DNA of 39,523 nt from Methylorubrum populi (GTDB lineage: Bacteria > Pseudomonadota > Alphaproteobacteria > Rhizobiales > Beijerinckiaceae). Below are positions 1 to 8,558 of the stretch, one piece after another. Position 1 is the first letter of the stretch. Each line of letters starts with the position of its first letter. The notes beneath the pieces are model-generated. The model saw nothing but the letters and a program-made list of their open reading frames with translations. It was not told the origin of the DNA and ran no database searches. The stretch spans positions 1-39,523 of the forward strand of contig DYYG01000054.1 of NCBI GenBank assembly GCA_020741775.1, in the 5' to 3' direction. The position numbers were made by a program, and so were the translations under genes.

Positions 1-1
1 G

Positions 2-109
2 TACGAGGCCCGCGCCGGCCAGCCGCCCTGGCAGAGCCTGCCCTGGCAGGGCGAGGCCGGGCCCGTGCCGGATGACGGCGACAAGCACGGCCCCGAGATC
101 AGCCTGTGA
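2..109 (+). CDS. C-terminal fragment of an unidentified protein
   Basis: An open frame enters from the left edge and stops at TGA 107-109, giving 35 residues that end in HGPEISL. The tail is rich in Pro, Gly, Asp and Trp, like a disordered C-terminus. The codon use is high-GC like its neighbours, so a real gene end is likely. There is too little sequence to name the family; I do not assign a function. Confidence 0.5.
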   Translation, partial: YEARAGQPPWQSLPWQGEAGPVPDDGDKHGPEISL

Positions 110-197
110 CACGGGATCCGCTTGATCGAGGCGGTTCCCGTCTCAGCAAGCCCGCGCGGCGCCTGAGCGAAGCCCAGATCCGCCATCCCGAAGGGAT

Positions 198-249
198 CAA
201 ACGGATCTGGCAAACGGATCTGGCAAACGGATTTGGCAAACGGATTTGT
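198..249. repeat. Tandem 13-bp repeat, four copies
   Basis: Four head-to-tail units of AAACGGATCTGGC type start at 198, 211, 224 and 237. The first two carry ATCTGG and the last two ATTTGG or ATTTGT. The array follows a CCCGAAGGGATC block (187-198) and lies between the left-edge gene and the aldo/keto reductase. A related CCCGAAGGGATC block occurs near 21470. The rest of 110-277 shows no gene. Confidence 0.8.
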
Positions 250-277
250 GTGACGGTGCGGGTCGGACGCGCCGTGC

Positions 278-1312
278 TCACCACGCCGTCGGCTTCGGAT
301 TGCGCTCGTCGAAGCCGGTCTGGTGCCAGTAGGGATAGATCGGGTGTTCCCGGCTCGCCGCATCGAGGCGGGCGATCTGGTCCTGGCTCAACGACCAGCC
401 GACCGCGCCGAGATTCTGCTTCAGTTGCTCCTCGGTGCGGGCGCCGATGACGATATTGCACACGGTCGGCCGGGTCAGCAGCCAGTTCAGCGCCACCTGC
501 GGCACGGTCTTGCCGGTCTCGGCGGCGACCGCGTCGAGGGCATCGACCACGCCGTAGAGATAATCGTCGGAGACGGTCGGCCCGCCCTCGGCACCGCCCG
601 CCGTGGCCAGGCGTCCGCCCGAGGCGGCTTGGCCCCGCCGGATCTTGCCGGTGAGACGGCCCCAGCCCAGCGGGCTCCACACCATCAGGCCGACGCCCTG
701 ATCGAGGCCGAGCGGCATCAGCTCCCACTCGTAGTGGCGGCCGATCAGCGAGTAATAGCCCTGATAGACGACATAGCGGGCGAGCCCGTATTTCTCCGAG
801 GTCGCCAGCGCCTTCATCAAGTGCCAGCCGGAGAAGTTCGAGGCGCCGATATAGCCGATCTTGCCGGCGCGGGTGAGGTCGTCCAGCGCCCGCAGGGTCT
901 CCTCGACCGGGGTGAGCGCGTCGAAGCCGTGCATGAAATAGACGTCGATATGGTCGGTCTGGAGCCGCTTCAGACTCGCCTCGCAGGCGCGGATCAGGTG
1001 GTGGCGCGACGAGCCGACCGCGTTGACGTCCTCGCCGGCCCGGAAGGTCGCCTTGGTGGAGATCAGGAGCCGGTCGCGGCGTCCCTTGATCGCCTCGCCG
1101 AGGATCTTCTCGGAATCCCCGCTCGAATAGATGTCGGCGGTGTCGATGAAGTTGACGCCCGCATCGAGGCAGAGGTCGATGAGGCGGCTCGCCTCCGCCA
1201 CGTCGGTGCTGCCCCAGTTCTTGAAGAATGCATCGGTGCCGCCGAAGGTGGCCGCGCCCAGGCTGAGCACCGGCACCTTGAGGCCCGAGCGTCCGAACTG
1301 CCGGTATTCCAT
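278..1312 (-). CDS. Aldo/keto reductase
   Basis: A 344-residue NAD(P)H-dependent aldo/keto reductase, predicted cytosolic, reducing aldehydes or ketones. The family tetrad is visible: Asp57 and Tyr62 in FIDTADIY, Lys87 in ISTKA and His128 in FMHGF. The C-terminal nucleotide-binding part includes NIVIGART. The start at MEYRQFGRSG fits the family N-terminus; the frame is open 75 codons further upstream but that stretch has no family similarity. It resembles the YajO/Tas-like subgroup that acts on diverse carbonyls; the substrate cannot be read from sequence. It is transcribed away from the small gene at 1571, with a 258-bp shared upstream region. Confidence 0.9.
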   Translation of the reverse strand: MEYRQFGRSGLKVPVLSLGAATFGGTDAFFKNWGSTDVAEASRLIDLCLDAGVNFIDTADIYSSGDSEKILGEAIKGRRDRLLISTKATFRAGEDVNAVGSSRHHLIRACEASLKRLQTDHIDVYFMHGFDALTPVEETLRALDDLTRAGKIGYIGASNFSGWHLMKALATSEKYGLARYVVYQGYYSLIGRHYEWELMPLGLDQGVGLMVWSPLGWGRLTGKIRRGQAASGGRLATAGGAEGGPTVSDDYLYGVVDALDAVAAETGKTVPQVALNWLLTRPTVCNIVIGARTEEQLKQNLGAVGWSLSQDQIARLDAASREHPIYPYWHQTGFDERNPKPTAW

Positions 1313-1570
1313 GGAGTCACTCCGCTGTCGCCGCCGGAAGGCGGCCGTCTCAAACCCCCGTCGGGCCTGTCTTAGGCCCCAACCAGAGTCCGGCAATGCG
1401 GCCCAGCGGGGACCGGACCTGCACGGCGCCGATGGCCTCCCTGCCTTCGTACCGCCACCGGCCCTCCGCGGTTCCGTCACGGAAAGGGTCAAATTCCGCG
1501 AAGAATTCGTCAACCAAGAACCAATATTAAGCATCAAGTTTTACGGAACCCGGCCGCGGAGCCGGACTTA

Positions 1571-1852
1571 ATGGACACGCTCGACCGCAGACCGGCGGCC
1601 GGCGCAGCATCGGGAATGTGTTCCGTGAGTTTCACCGTCAACGCCGGCACCGCCTCGCAAACCTATTCCTGGCAGCACGGCTCGATGCTGGGTGCCCTGG
1701 AGCAGGGCCTGTCCCTGATGACGGCGGGTCTGACGGATGTTCGCATCGTCGACTCGGAAGGCCGCAGCCACAGCCCCGCCGCCCTCTATCAGCGCCTGTT
1801 CGGAGCGCAGCCGACGGACGACGCGGCGCAGCCCCGCGCCCGCGCCGCCTGA
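1571..1852 (+). CDS. Small conserved hypothetical protein
   Basis: A 93-residue protein with a compact middle (about residues 18-72, containing SYSWQHGS-like aromatic and LEQGLSLMTAGLTDVRI-like helical/strand pattern) and a disordered Ala/Arg/Pro tail. No signal peptide or membrane segment is visible. I recognise the general type as a small alphaproteobacterial hypothetical but cannot give a function. A second in-frame ATG at codon 16 (MCSVSF) could be the true start. It is divergent from the aldo/keto reductase and followed by a hairpin shared with the GMC gene. Confidence 0.65.
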   Translation: MDTLDRRPAAGAASGMCSVSFTVNAGTASQTYSWQHGSMLGALEQGLSLMTAGLTDVRIVDSEGRSHSPAALYQRLFGAQPTDDAAQPRARAA

Positions 1853-1919
1853 GTGTCCCTCACAAAACTCCCGCTGCGCCGTCGCGGCCAGAGGGGAGCC
1901 GGTGCGTCCTCGGAAGTTT

Positions 1920-1943
1920 GTGAGGCGCTCTGAAGCGCCTCAC
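1920..1943. terminator. Hairpin between convergent genes
   Basis: A perfect 10-bp stem, GTGAGGCGCT and AGCGCCTCAC with loop CTGA, overlaps the stop codon of the minus-strand GMC gene and lies downstream of the plus-strand small gene. A near-matching CCTCACAAAACT at 1859-1870 could pair alternatively with AGTTTGTGAGG. No long U tract follows on either strand, so this is a candidate bidirectional terminator. Confidence 0.55.
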
Positions 1944-3517
1944 CCCAGCCGCTCCGCGATCCGGTCGCCGACGCGCAGGGCGTTGGCGATGATGGTCAGC
2001 GTCGGGTTCACGGCACCGATCGAGGGAAAGAAGCTCGCATCGGTGACGTAGAGGTTGTCGATCCCGTGCGCCCGGCAATCCAGGTCGAGCACGGAGGATG
2101 TCGGATCCTCGCCGAAGCGCAGCGTGCCGGCCTGGTGCGCGGTGCCGCCGATCGGCACGTCCTTGCCGAGATAGAGCGAGCGGTCGAACAGGTGCGGATG
2201 CATGTCGAGCCGGCCGCAGAGATCGCGCAGCTTCGCCTTCAGCCGGTGATGCCCCTCCATGTTGGTCTCGGTCAGGTCGAGCCGCACCTTGCCGCCCTCG
2301 TAGAAGATGCGGTTGTGAGCCAGCGGCAGATCCTCCGAGGTCAGCCAGAAATCCAGCGAGTGCCGGGCGATCCAGTCGAACGGCTTCTCGGGGAACCATT
2401 GCAGGAAGTCGGGCAGGCCCTCGCCGTGGATCTGCACCCCGTCCGACTTGCCGACCATCTGGATGTGGCCGAGGGGGAAGTCCCAATCGTCCGAGCCGAA
2501 ATAGAAGTCGTTGAGGCCGAGCGTCTTCTGGAACTTGGTCGGGTTCGGCGTCTTCGAGATCGCAAGCACCGTCGCGTTGTTGTGGCGCATGTAGTTGCGC
2601 CCGACCAAGCCCGAATGGTTGGCCAATCCGTTCGGATAGGCGTCGCTCGTTGAACGCAGCATCAGCAGCGCCGAGGACAGGGCGCCGCAGGCCACCACGA
2701 CGATATCGCCGGTGAACGTCTCGGTCCGCTCACCGCGCCGGACCTCCACGCCCGTGACGGTGCGGCCCTTCGGATCGGTCGTCAGCCGCTCGACGTAGGA
2801 GTCCGTCATCAGGGTCAGGTTGGGATGTTCTTTCAGCGCCGGGTCGACGCAGATCACCTGCGCGTCCGCCTTGCCGTTGGTGAGGCAGGGATAGCCGTCG
2901 AAGGCATCGCAGCGGATGCAAGGAGAGTGGGGCAGGGGCTTGCCGTCGCGCTCGTCGAGCAGCACGCCGACCGGCAGGTGGAAGGGGTGGTGCCCCTCGC
3001 GCTTGAGCCCGTCGAACAATTCCTGGATGCGCGGCTCATGGCTGACCGGCGGGTAGGCGTAGGGCTTGTTCGAGGGCGGCTCGGTCGGGTCTTCGCCGCG
3101 CAGGCCATGGACGTGAAAGAGCTCTTCCGCCGCTTGGTAATACGGCTCGAACACGTCGTATTTGAGCGGCCATTCCGGTGAGATCCCGTCGGGATGGCGG
3201 ACTTCGAAGAAATCGCGCTCGCGCAGCCGCAGCAGCACCGCGCCGTAGACCTTGCTGTTGCCGCCGACGAAGTAGTGCAGGCCGGGGTGGAATGCGCGCC
3301 CGTCGGCGCCGTACCATGTCTCGGGTGCCTGATAGCGGGCATCGACGAAGACGGCCTGAGAATCCCAGTTCTCGCGCTCGCGGGGGAGGTAGCCGCCTCG
3401 CTCCAGGAGCAGCACCCTCTTGCCGGTCTGCGCGAGGCGCCAAGCCATGGTGCCGCCGCCGGGGCCGGACCCGACGATGACCACGTCGTAATGCCGCTCG
3501 CCGATGGATGCGCTCAT
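1940..3517 (-). CDS. GMC family FAD-dependent oxidoreductase
   Basis: A 525-residue flavoprotein of the glucose-methanol-choline family, which oxidises alcohols or sugars using FAD. The N-terminal dinucleotide fold has GSGPGGG at 17-23 and ends its second strand at LLLERGG. The C-terminal active site has His461 in GGTAHQAGT and Asn504 in GAVNPTLT, followed by the usual FAD-contacting helix. A cysteine cluster, Cys200, Cys203 and Cys211 (CIRCDAF...YPC), is typical of the subgroup that uses an electron acceptor other than oxygen; whether it binds metal is unknown. There is no signal peptide. It is divergent from the DoxX-cupin-lactonase-VOC set, 125 bp away, which suggests a shared pathway. The substrate is unknown. 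Confidence 0.92.
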   Translation of the reverse strand: MSASIGERHYDVVIVGSGPGGGTMAWRLAQTGKRVLLLERGGYLPRERENWDSQAVFVDARYQAPETWYGADGRAFHPGLHYFVGGNSKVYGAVLLRLRERDFFEVRHPDGISPEWPLKYDVFEPYYQAAEELFHVHGLRGEDPTEPPSNKPYAYPPVSHEPRIQELFDGLKREGHHPFHLPVGVLLDERDGKPLPHSPCIRCDAFDGYPCLTNGKADAQVICVDPALKEHPNLTLMTDSYVERLTTDPKGRTVTGVEVRRGERTETFTGDIVVVACGALSSALLMLRSTSDAYPNGLANHSGLVGRNYMRHNNATVLAISKTPNPTKFQKTLGLNDFYFGSDDWDFPLGHIQMVGKSDGVQIHGEGLPDFLQWFPEKPFDWIARHSLDFWLTSEDLPLAHNRIFYEGGKVRLDLTETNMEGHHRLKAKLRDLCGRLDMHPHLFDRSLYLGKDVPIGGTAHQAGTLRFGEDPTSSVLDLDCRAHGIDNLYVTDASFFPSIGAVNPTLTIIANALRVGDRIAERLG

Positions 3518-3642
3518 GGAAAAGCCGCTCCGTCCTTCGCCCGTGCCGTCGCCCCTGCGGCGGCGCGGGCCTCTGCAACCTTCGGCCGGCTCGCGTCTTT
3601 CCCGCAGCGCAGCGACAACGCATTCCGGCGGGCATTCGGTTC

Positions 3643-4116
3643 ATGGCCACCCTCGACATCGTGATCGCCTTCGGGGTGCGGCTGCTGCTGGTGCTGCTGT
3701 TCCTGCCCTTCAGCGCGGCGGACAAGATCTTCAACTTCCGCGGTGCCGTGGGGCAGGCGCGCGAGGCGGTGCATGCCACCGCGCCGGCCGTGGCGCTGAT
3801 CCTGATCGGGGTGAGCGTCGAGATCGGGATGTCGCTGTGCATCCTCACCGGCTTCTGCGACCGGGCCGCCGCCTTCGTGATGGCCGGCTATTGCGGCGTC
3901 ACCGCGCTGCTCTGGAAGCAGTTCTGGAAGCCCGGCGATTTCTGGGCCGGCGGCGAGGGCCGCGCGCTGTTCTGGGACTTCCTGAAGAACTTCGCGCTGG
4001 CCGGCGGCTTCCTCCTCATCACCTTCGGGACGGGCGCATCGAGCGTGCAGAGCTTCCTGGCCGATCCCCTCTCCTCCACCCATCCCTATTCCGCCACCCG
4101 GGAGGCCCGCCCATGA
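3643..4116 (+). CDS. DoxX family membrane protein
   Basis: A 157-residue integral membrane protein with about four hydrophobic segments (near residues 7-25, 43-68, 72-90 and 108-128). The start at MATLDIVIAF places the first helix at the N-terminus, as in the DoxX family; the longer upstream frame has no such pattern. DoxX-type proteins are small quinone- or redox-associated membrane proteins, often paired with oxidoreductases. The stop overlaps the next start (ATGA at 4113-4116), so it is translationally coupled to the cupin gene. It may link the divergently encoded GMC enzyme to the membrane, but that is inference. Confidence 0.85.
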   Translation: MATLDIVIAFGVRLLLVLLFLPFSAADKIFNFRGAVGQAREAVHATAPAVALILIGVSVEIGMSLCILTGFCDRAAAFVMAGYCGVTALLWKQFWKPGDFWAGGEGRALFWDFLKNFALAGGFLLITFGTGASSVQSFLADPLSSTHPYSATREARP

Positions 4117-4562
4117 GCGACGACGCGACTCCTTCCGTGCCCTACTGGCACCTTTGGACCGATGCCGACGGCGTGAGCCGTCACACCCGCTGCGCCATGA
4201 CCGAATTCCAGAAGAAGTCGATGAGCCCGCCCGCCGACCCGCAATGGCAGGGCACCAAGACGCATGAGGGCGCCACCGTCTTCGTCACGGTGCAGCCGGT
4301 CGGCTGGGTCGGGCAATGGCACGAGAACCCCAAGCCGCAATGGATCGTCCCGCTTTCCGGCCGCTGGTTCGTCGAGGCGATGGACGGCTCGCGGGTCGAG
4401 ATGGGCCCGGGCGAGATCTCCTTCGGCGAGGACCAGAACACGCGGGAGCGCGACGGCAGGAAGGGCCACCTCTCCGGCACCGTCGGCGATGAGCCCGCCG
4501 TGCTGATGATCGTGCAGTTCGATTCCCCGCCCACCATCGGCGCCGCCTGCCGGTTCAGATGA
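4113..4562 (+). CDS. Cupin-fold small protein
   Basis: A 149-residue soluble protein predicted to form a single cupin barrel. The region from about residue 50 to 115 has the alternating strand pattern with PLSGRWFVEA and MGPGEISFGED, the latter like the second cupin motif turn. The first metal motif (His-x-His) is not clearly kept, so metal binding is uncertain. Its start overlaps the DoxX stop by 4 nt. Cupins in such clusters act as isomerases, dioxygenases or effector-binding proteins; which applies here cannot be told. Confidence 0.75.
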   Translation: MSDDATPSVPYWHLWTDADGVSRHTRCAMTEFQKKSMSPPADPQWQGTKTHEGATVFVTVQPVGWVGQWHENPKPQWIVPLSGRWFVEAMDGSRVEMGPGEISFGEDQNTRERDGRKGHLSGTVGDEPAVLMIVQFDSPPTIGAACRFR

Positions 4563-4575
4563 TGGGTGGTGTGTA

Positions 4576-5478
4576 ATGGACGGCTTCGAGATCCACGATC
4601 CGCTCTTCGCGGGCTACCTCCTCGGCAACGCGCCCTTGGAGGAACTCGGTTCCGGCTTCCGCTGGATCGAGGGGCCGGTCTGGATGGGCGACGCCGATTG
4701 CCTGCTGTTCCAGGACCTGCCGCGCAACCGCACCATGCGCTGGATCGAGGGTCAGGGTTTTTCGGTCTACCGCTCGCCCTCGCACTACGCCAACGGCCAG
4801 ACCCGCGACCGGCAGGGGCGGCTGATCGCCTGCTCGCATCGCGACCGCTGCCTGACTCGCACGGAGCCTGACGGCCGCATCACCACGCTGGCGACGCACC
4901 ATGCCGGCAAGCGGTTGAATTCCCCCAACGACGTGGTCGTGAAGTCCGATGGCTCGATCTGGTTCACGGACCCGGTCTACGGCATCGCCAACGATTACGA
5001 GGGCGGGCGCCAGACCTCCGAACAGCCGCCCGCGCTCTACCGGCTCGATCCCGAAAGCGGGGAGGTGCGGATCGCCTCGGGCGATTTCGACGGGCCGAAC
5101 GGGCTCGCCTTCTCCCCCGATGAGCGCCGCCTCTACGTCGCCGAGACCGGCGACCAGACCAGGCCCGATCCGCGCCAGGTCATCCGCGTCTTCGACGTCG
5201 CCGCCGACGGCACGCTCGCGAACGGCTCGGATTTCTACAAGATCGCGCCGGGCTATTGCGATGGGATGCGGATCGACGAGGACGGCAACATCTGGTCGAG
5301 CGCGGCGGACGGCGTCCACTGCATCAGCCCGGAGGGCCGGCTGCTCGGCAAGATCCTGATCCCGTACCGGGTCTCGAACCTGACCTTCGGCGGGCCGGCC
5401 AAGAACCGCCTGTTCATCGGCGGATCGCACACGCTGTATTCGATCTTCCTCAACCGGCGCGGGGTGCAATGGCCGTGA
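4576..5478 (+). CDS. SMP-30/gluconolactonase-like lactonase
   Basis: A 300-residue six-bladed beta-propeller hydrolase of the SMP-30/gluconolactonase/LRE family, which opens sugar lactones with a divalent metal. Expected metal ligands are present: Glu32 in WIEGPVW, Asn118 in LNSPNDVV, Asn175 in GPNGLAFS and Asp229 in YCDGMRID. There is no signal peptide, so it is cytosolic. It begins 13 nt after the cupin gene and its end overlaps the VOC gene. A lactonase beside a GMC alcohol/sugar oxidase fits an oxidise-then-hydrolyse pair, in which the GMC enzyme makes a lactone that this enzyme opens. The actual sugar or alcohol is unknown. Confidence 0.88.
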   Translation: MDGFEIHDPLFAGYLLGNAPLEELGSGFRWIEGPVWMGDADCLLFQDLPRNRTMRWIEGQGFSVYRSPSHYANGQTRDRQGRLIACSHRDRCLTRTEPDGRITTLATHHAGKRLNSPNDVVVKSDGSIWFTDPVYGIANDYEGGRQTSEQPPALYRLDPESGEVRIASGDFDGPNGLAFSPDERRLYVAETGDQTRPDPRQVIRVFDVAADGTLANGSDFYKIAPGYCDGMRIDEDGNIWSSAADGVHCISPEGRLLGKILIPYRVSNLTFGGPAKNRLFIGGSHTLYSIFLNRRGVQWP

Positions 5479-6416
5479 ACGCGCAGCTTCCCCTCGTCTG
5501 GCAACTTGCCCGGATCGGCCTCGTCAGCGCCGCTCCGGATCGGCTCGCCGGCTTCTACGAGACGGCGCTGGGCTTCACGCGGGCCGGCACGGCGGAACTC
5601 GGGGCGCCGGCCGCCTCGATCCTGGCCGGGTGGCCGGTGGAGGGGGCGCGGGTCGTGACCCTGCGGCTCGGCGAGGAGGTGGTGGAACTCGTCGGTTTCT
5701 CGCCTGCGGGCGCGGCCACTCCCGGCGACGTGCCGGGCTGGAGCCCGCTGTTCCAGCATTGCGCGATCATCGTCTCCGACATGGAGGCCGCCTTCGCCCG
5801 GCTGTCGGCGCAGACGGGCTGGCACCCGATCACGGAGGGCGGTCCGCAGCGCCTGCCGGACGCCTCCGGCGGCGTCACTGCCTTCAAGTTCCGCGACCCC
5901 GAAGGTCATCCGCTGGAGTTCCTGGCTTTTCCCGCGGGGAGGGTGCCGGCGTTCTGGCAAAGCAGGGCGGGCGGCCCGTTCCTCGGCATCGACCATTCCG
6001 CGATCTCGGTGGCCGACACCGAGGCGAGCCGGCGCTTCTACGCCCGCCTCGGCTACCGGGCGGCGATGGGATCGCACAATCACGGCCCCGAGCAGGCCCG
6101 GCTCGACGGGATCGCCGATCCGGACCTCGCCGTCACCGGCCTGGTCCTGCCGGGGCAGGGGGCGCCGCATATCGAATTGCTGTGCTATCGTGACGCCTTG
6201 CGCGGTGCCTTCGACCGCACGGCGCCCCTGCCCGGCCCGACCGACGCGGTGGCGACCCGCCTCGTCCTGGCGATGCGCGACCGGGCCGCGCTGGAAGCGG
6301 CCTGCGCGGCCCTGTCCGCCCACGTGGTCGCGCCGCCGGCCACGCAAGGTGAGCAGGCCGCGGCGACGCTGCGCGACCCCGACGGCCACTTTTTGCGGCT
6401 GGTGGCGGGGGTTTGA
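5469..6416 (+). CDS. Two-domain VOC (glyoxalase/dioxygenase fold) protein
   Basis: A 315-residue protein with two vicinal-oxygen-chelate modules (about 10-155 and 170-312). Ligand-type residues appear in FQHCAI, GHPLEFLAF, IDHSAIS and HIELLCY, while the first strand (ARIGLVSAAP) lacks the usual His. The family covers extradiol dioxygenases, glyoxalases and epimerases, so the reaction is open. The chosen ATG overlaps the lactonase stop by 10 nt, indicating coupled translation; the frame is open further upstream only as a shadow of the lactonase. As the last gene of the set it may process the product of the upstream enzymes. Confidence 0.82.
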   Translation: MAVNAQLPLVWQLARIGLVSAAPDRLAGFYETALGFTRAGTAELGAPAASILAGWPVEGARVVTLRLGEEVVELVGFSPAGAATPGDVPGWSPLFQHCAIIVSDMEAAFARLSAQTGWHPITEGGPQRLPDASGGVTAFKFRDPEGHPLEFLAFPAGRVPAFWQSRAGGPFLGIDHSAISVADTEASRRFYARLGYRAAMGSHNHGPEQARLDGIADPDLAVTGLVLPGQGAPHIELLCYRDALRGAFDRTAPLPGPTDAVATRLVLAMRDRAALEAACAALSAHVVAPPATQGEQAAATLRDPDGHFLRLVAGV

Positions 6417-6464
6417 AGACGGGCGCCCATCCCTCTCTCCCCCCTTTTTCCCTCTGCGGGAGAC

Positions 6465-7064
6465 CTACCCCCGGATCGCGGCCGCGTCCGGCGCCACGAC
6501 GGCGAACAGGTCGCCCAAGGCGGCGAGGCTCGCGGCCTGGAGCGCGGCGGCCGGGATGGTCGTGCCATCCGGCCCCGGTAGGGCGCGGGTGGCGGTGGCC
6601 GCGGCGACCACGGTCGGGCGGAAGCCGAGACTGAAGGCGCTCCGCGCGGTCGAGTTCACGCACATATGGGTCATGAAGCCCGCCAGGATCACGTCCTTGA
6701 CGCCCGCTGTCTCCAGTTGCGCCTGAAGGTCGGTGCCGATGAAGGAACTCGGATAGCCCTTGGTGATGATGGGTTCGCCCTCGCGCGGGGCGACCTCGTC
6801 GCTGATCTGGCCGATGGCGGCGGTGACGTCGTAGGGCGAGCCCGGCCCGGAATCGTGGCGCACGTGGAAGACCGGGATGCCCGCGTCCCGCGCCCGGTCC
6901 AGCAGAGCCTTGGCCTCGCGGATCGCCGGCTCGACGCCCTCCAGGCGCATCACGCCCTCGCGGTAGGTGTTCTGCAGGTCGATCAGCACCAGTGCCGAGC
7001 CGGTGAGGGCGGCGGGCTCCTGCGGCAGGCCGGACAGGCTGCGCAGCGTTTTGAGGTCGGTCAT
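6465..7064 (-). CDS. Isochorismatase-family cysteine hydrolase
   Basis: A 199-residue hydrolase of the isochorismatase superfamily, which includes nicotinamidases and other amidases acting through a Cys nucleophile. The triad is visible: Asp in VLIDLQNTY, Lys in PIITKGYPSSF and Cys in FMTHMCVNSTAR. The start at MTDLKTL is preferred because GAGAAGG lies 8 nt upstream; an ATG two codons earlier is possible. It is convergent with the VOC gene across 48 bp. The substrate is unknown. Confidence 0.88.
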   Translation of the reverse strand: MTDLKTLRSLSGLPQEPAALTGSALVLIDLQNTYREGVMRLEGVEPAIREAKALLDRARDAGIPVFHVRHDSGPGSPYDVTAAIGQISDEVAPREGEPIITKGYPSSFIGTDLQAQLETAGVKDVILAGFMTHMCVNSTARSAFSLGFRPTVVAAATATRALPGPDGTTIPAAALQAASLAALGDLFAVVAPDAAAIRG

Positions 7065-7178
7065 GGGCATCGCCTTCTCGCGAGATGCGGTTCCGGCCGG
7101 GATCTGAGCCGAGCGGGGCGGTTCGCGCAAGCTGCCGATAAGGCCAACGGGCATGAAGCCGCCGGTCCCACCCGCAGC

Positions 7179-7219
7179 CTCATCCTGAGGTGCCCGCGCG
7201 AGCGGGCCTCGAACGATCG
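7179..7219. repeat. Extragenic palindromic repeat
   Basis: The block CCTCATCCTGAGGTGC, then a GCCCGC/GCGGGC hairpin with loop GCGA (7193-7208), then GCCTCGAACGATC, resembles the widely scattered CCTCATCCTGAGG...CTCGAAGGATG repeats of Rhizobiales. It sits just past the end of the minus-strand membrane fusion protein gene, so its hairpin may also end that transcript. Confidence 0.55.
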
Positions 7220-7241
7220 GATCGGCGCCGCGCGATAAATC

Positions 7242-8558
7242 CTAACGCTGGGCGGCCTGCATCGGCTTGTCCGATTTCGGCGCCTGCGGCGCGATGCGCC
7301 CGCCCTCCTTGAGATCGGCCGGCGGGCTGAGCACGAGGCGCTCACCCCCGGACAGCCCCTTGTCCACCTCCACCACATTGCCCTTGTCGCGGGCGACGTG
7401 GACGTCGGCCCAGGTCACGCGGTCGTCGGCGCGGGCGACCGCGACGCGGGTGCCGGATTGGTTGAACACCAGGGCTTCCGCCGGCACCGCCACGGTCGCG
7501 CCGCCGGTGCGCGGAATCGCCAGCGTCACGTAGACGAACAGGCCCGGCCTCAAGGTACGCTCGGGGTTCGGCACATCGACCTGCGTGGTGAGGGTGCGCG
7601 AGGAGGCGAGCAGGGCGACCGAGCTGCGCTCGACCTCGCCGGAGAAGCTGCGGTCGGGCATCTGCGGCACCTTGATGGTCGCGGCGATGCCGGGCTGCAC
7701 GCCGACCGCCGCGTTCTGCGGCACGTTGACCGAGATGCGCAAAACGTCGTCCCGGTCCATCGATACGAGCGGCGAACCGGAGCCGGCATCCGCCTGGACC
7801 AGATCGCCCACATCGACGTTGCGGGTGGTGATCACGCCGTCGAACGGCGCGGTGACGATCTCGAAGCCGGTGAGCGCCTTGAGGCGGCCTACGGTCGCCT
7901 GCTGCGCCTTGATGTTGGCCTGCGCCACCTTCACGTCGGCCTCCGCCGAGGCGAGGCTCGCCTGCTGCGAGAGCACGCCCGCCTGGGTGTTGTCGGCGTT
8001 CTGCTTCGAGGCCCAGCCCTGGCCGGCCAGCGTCGAGGTGCGGGAATTGGTGACCTGGGCTAGGTTCACGTTGGCCCGCGCCTGATCGACCATGGCCCTG
8101 GCCCGCAGCAGTTGCGCCTCCAACTGGCCGAGCTGCGCCTCGGCCTGGGCGAGCTGCTGGTCGAGATCGGGGGCGGCGATGCGCAGGAGCACGTCGCCGG
8201 TCTTCACCCGCGAGCCGATATCGACGTGGCGCTCGGCGATGTAGCCGGTGGCGCGGGCATAGATCCGCGCCGTGGCGAAGGGCTCGGTCTGGCCCGGCAG
8301 GGTCAGTTCGATCGGCCCGTCGAGGCGCTTGGCCTCCTCGGTCCGGACCTTGGGCACGAACTCGATCTGCTTGGTCCGTGTCTCCTCGGCCCGGGCCGCC
8401 CGCTGCCAATGGCCATAGCCGCCATAGGCCAGAAGCCCGAGGGCGATCAGCCCGGCCAGCACGAAGCCGCTCTTGCCCGGCGGCGGCGGAATTGTCCTGT
8501 CCTCGCCCTCGGTCACGGGCCATTCCTCCGGTCGTGTGGGGCGGGCGTCATCAGACAT
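7242..8558 (-). CDS. RND efflux periplasmic adaptor (membrane fusion protein)
   Basis: A 438-residue adaptor that would join an inner-membrane RND pump to an outer-membrane channel. It has one N-terminal membrane anchor (about 31-48, GFVLAGLIALGLLAYGG), then a lipoyl half-motif with ATGYIAERHVDIGSRVKTGD, a long Ala/Gln-rich coiled coil (about 115-215), the second lipoyl half (TAPFDGVITTRNVDVGDLV) and the beta-barrel and membrane-proximal domains. It is the second gene of a two-gene operon: its ATG overlaps the stop of the permease gene by 8 nt. No outer-membrane factor or regulator is adjacent. The substrate is unknown. Confidence 0.93.
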   Translation of the reverse strand: MSDDARPTRPEEWPVTEGEDRTIPPPPGKSGFVLAGLIALGLLAYGGYGHWQRAARAEETRTKQIEFVPKVRTEEAKRLDGPIELTLPGQTEPFATARIYARATGYIAERHVDIGSRVKTGDVLLRIAAPDLDQQLAQAEAQLGQLEAQLLRARAMVDQARANVNLAQVTNSRTSTLAGQGWASKQNADNTQAGVLSQQASLASAEADVKVAQANIKAQQATVGRLKALTGFEIVTAPFDGVITTRNVDVGDLVQADAGSGSPLVSMDRDDVLRISVNVPQNAAVGVQPGIAATIKVPQMPDRSFSGEVERSSVALLASSRTLTTQVDVPNPERTLRPGLFVYVTLAIPRTGGATVAVPAEALVFNQSGTRVAVARADDRVTWADVHVARDKGNVVEVDKGLSGGERLVLSPPADLKEGGRIAPQAPKSDKPMQAAQR

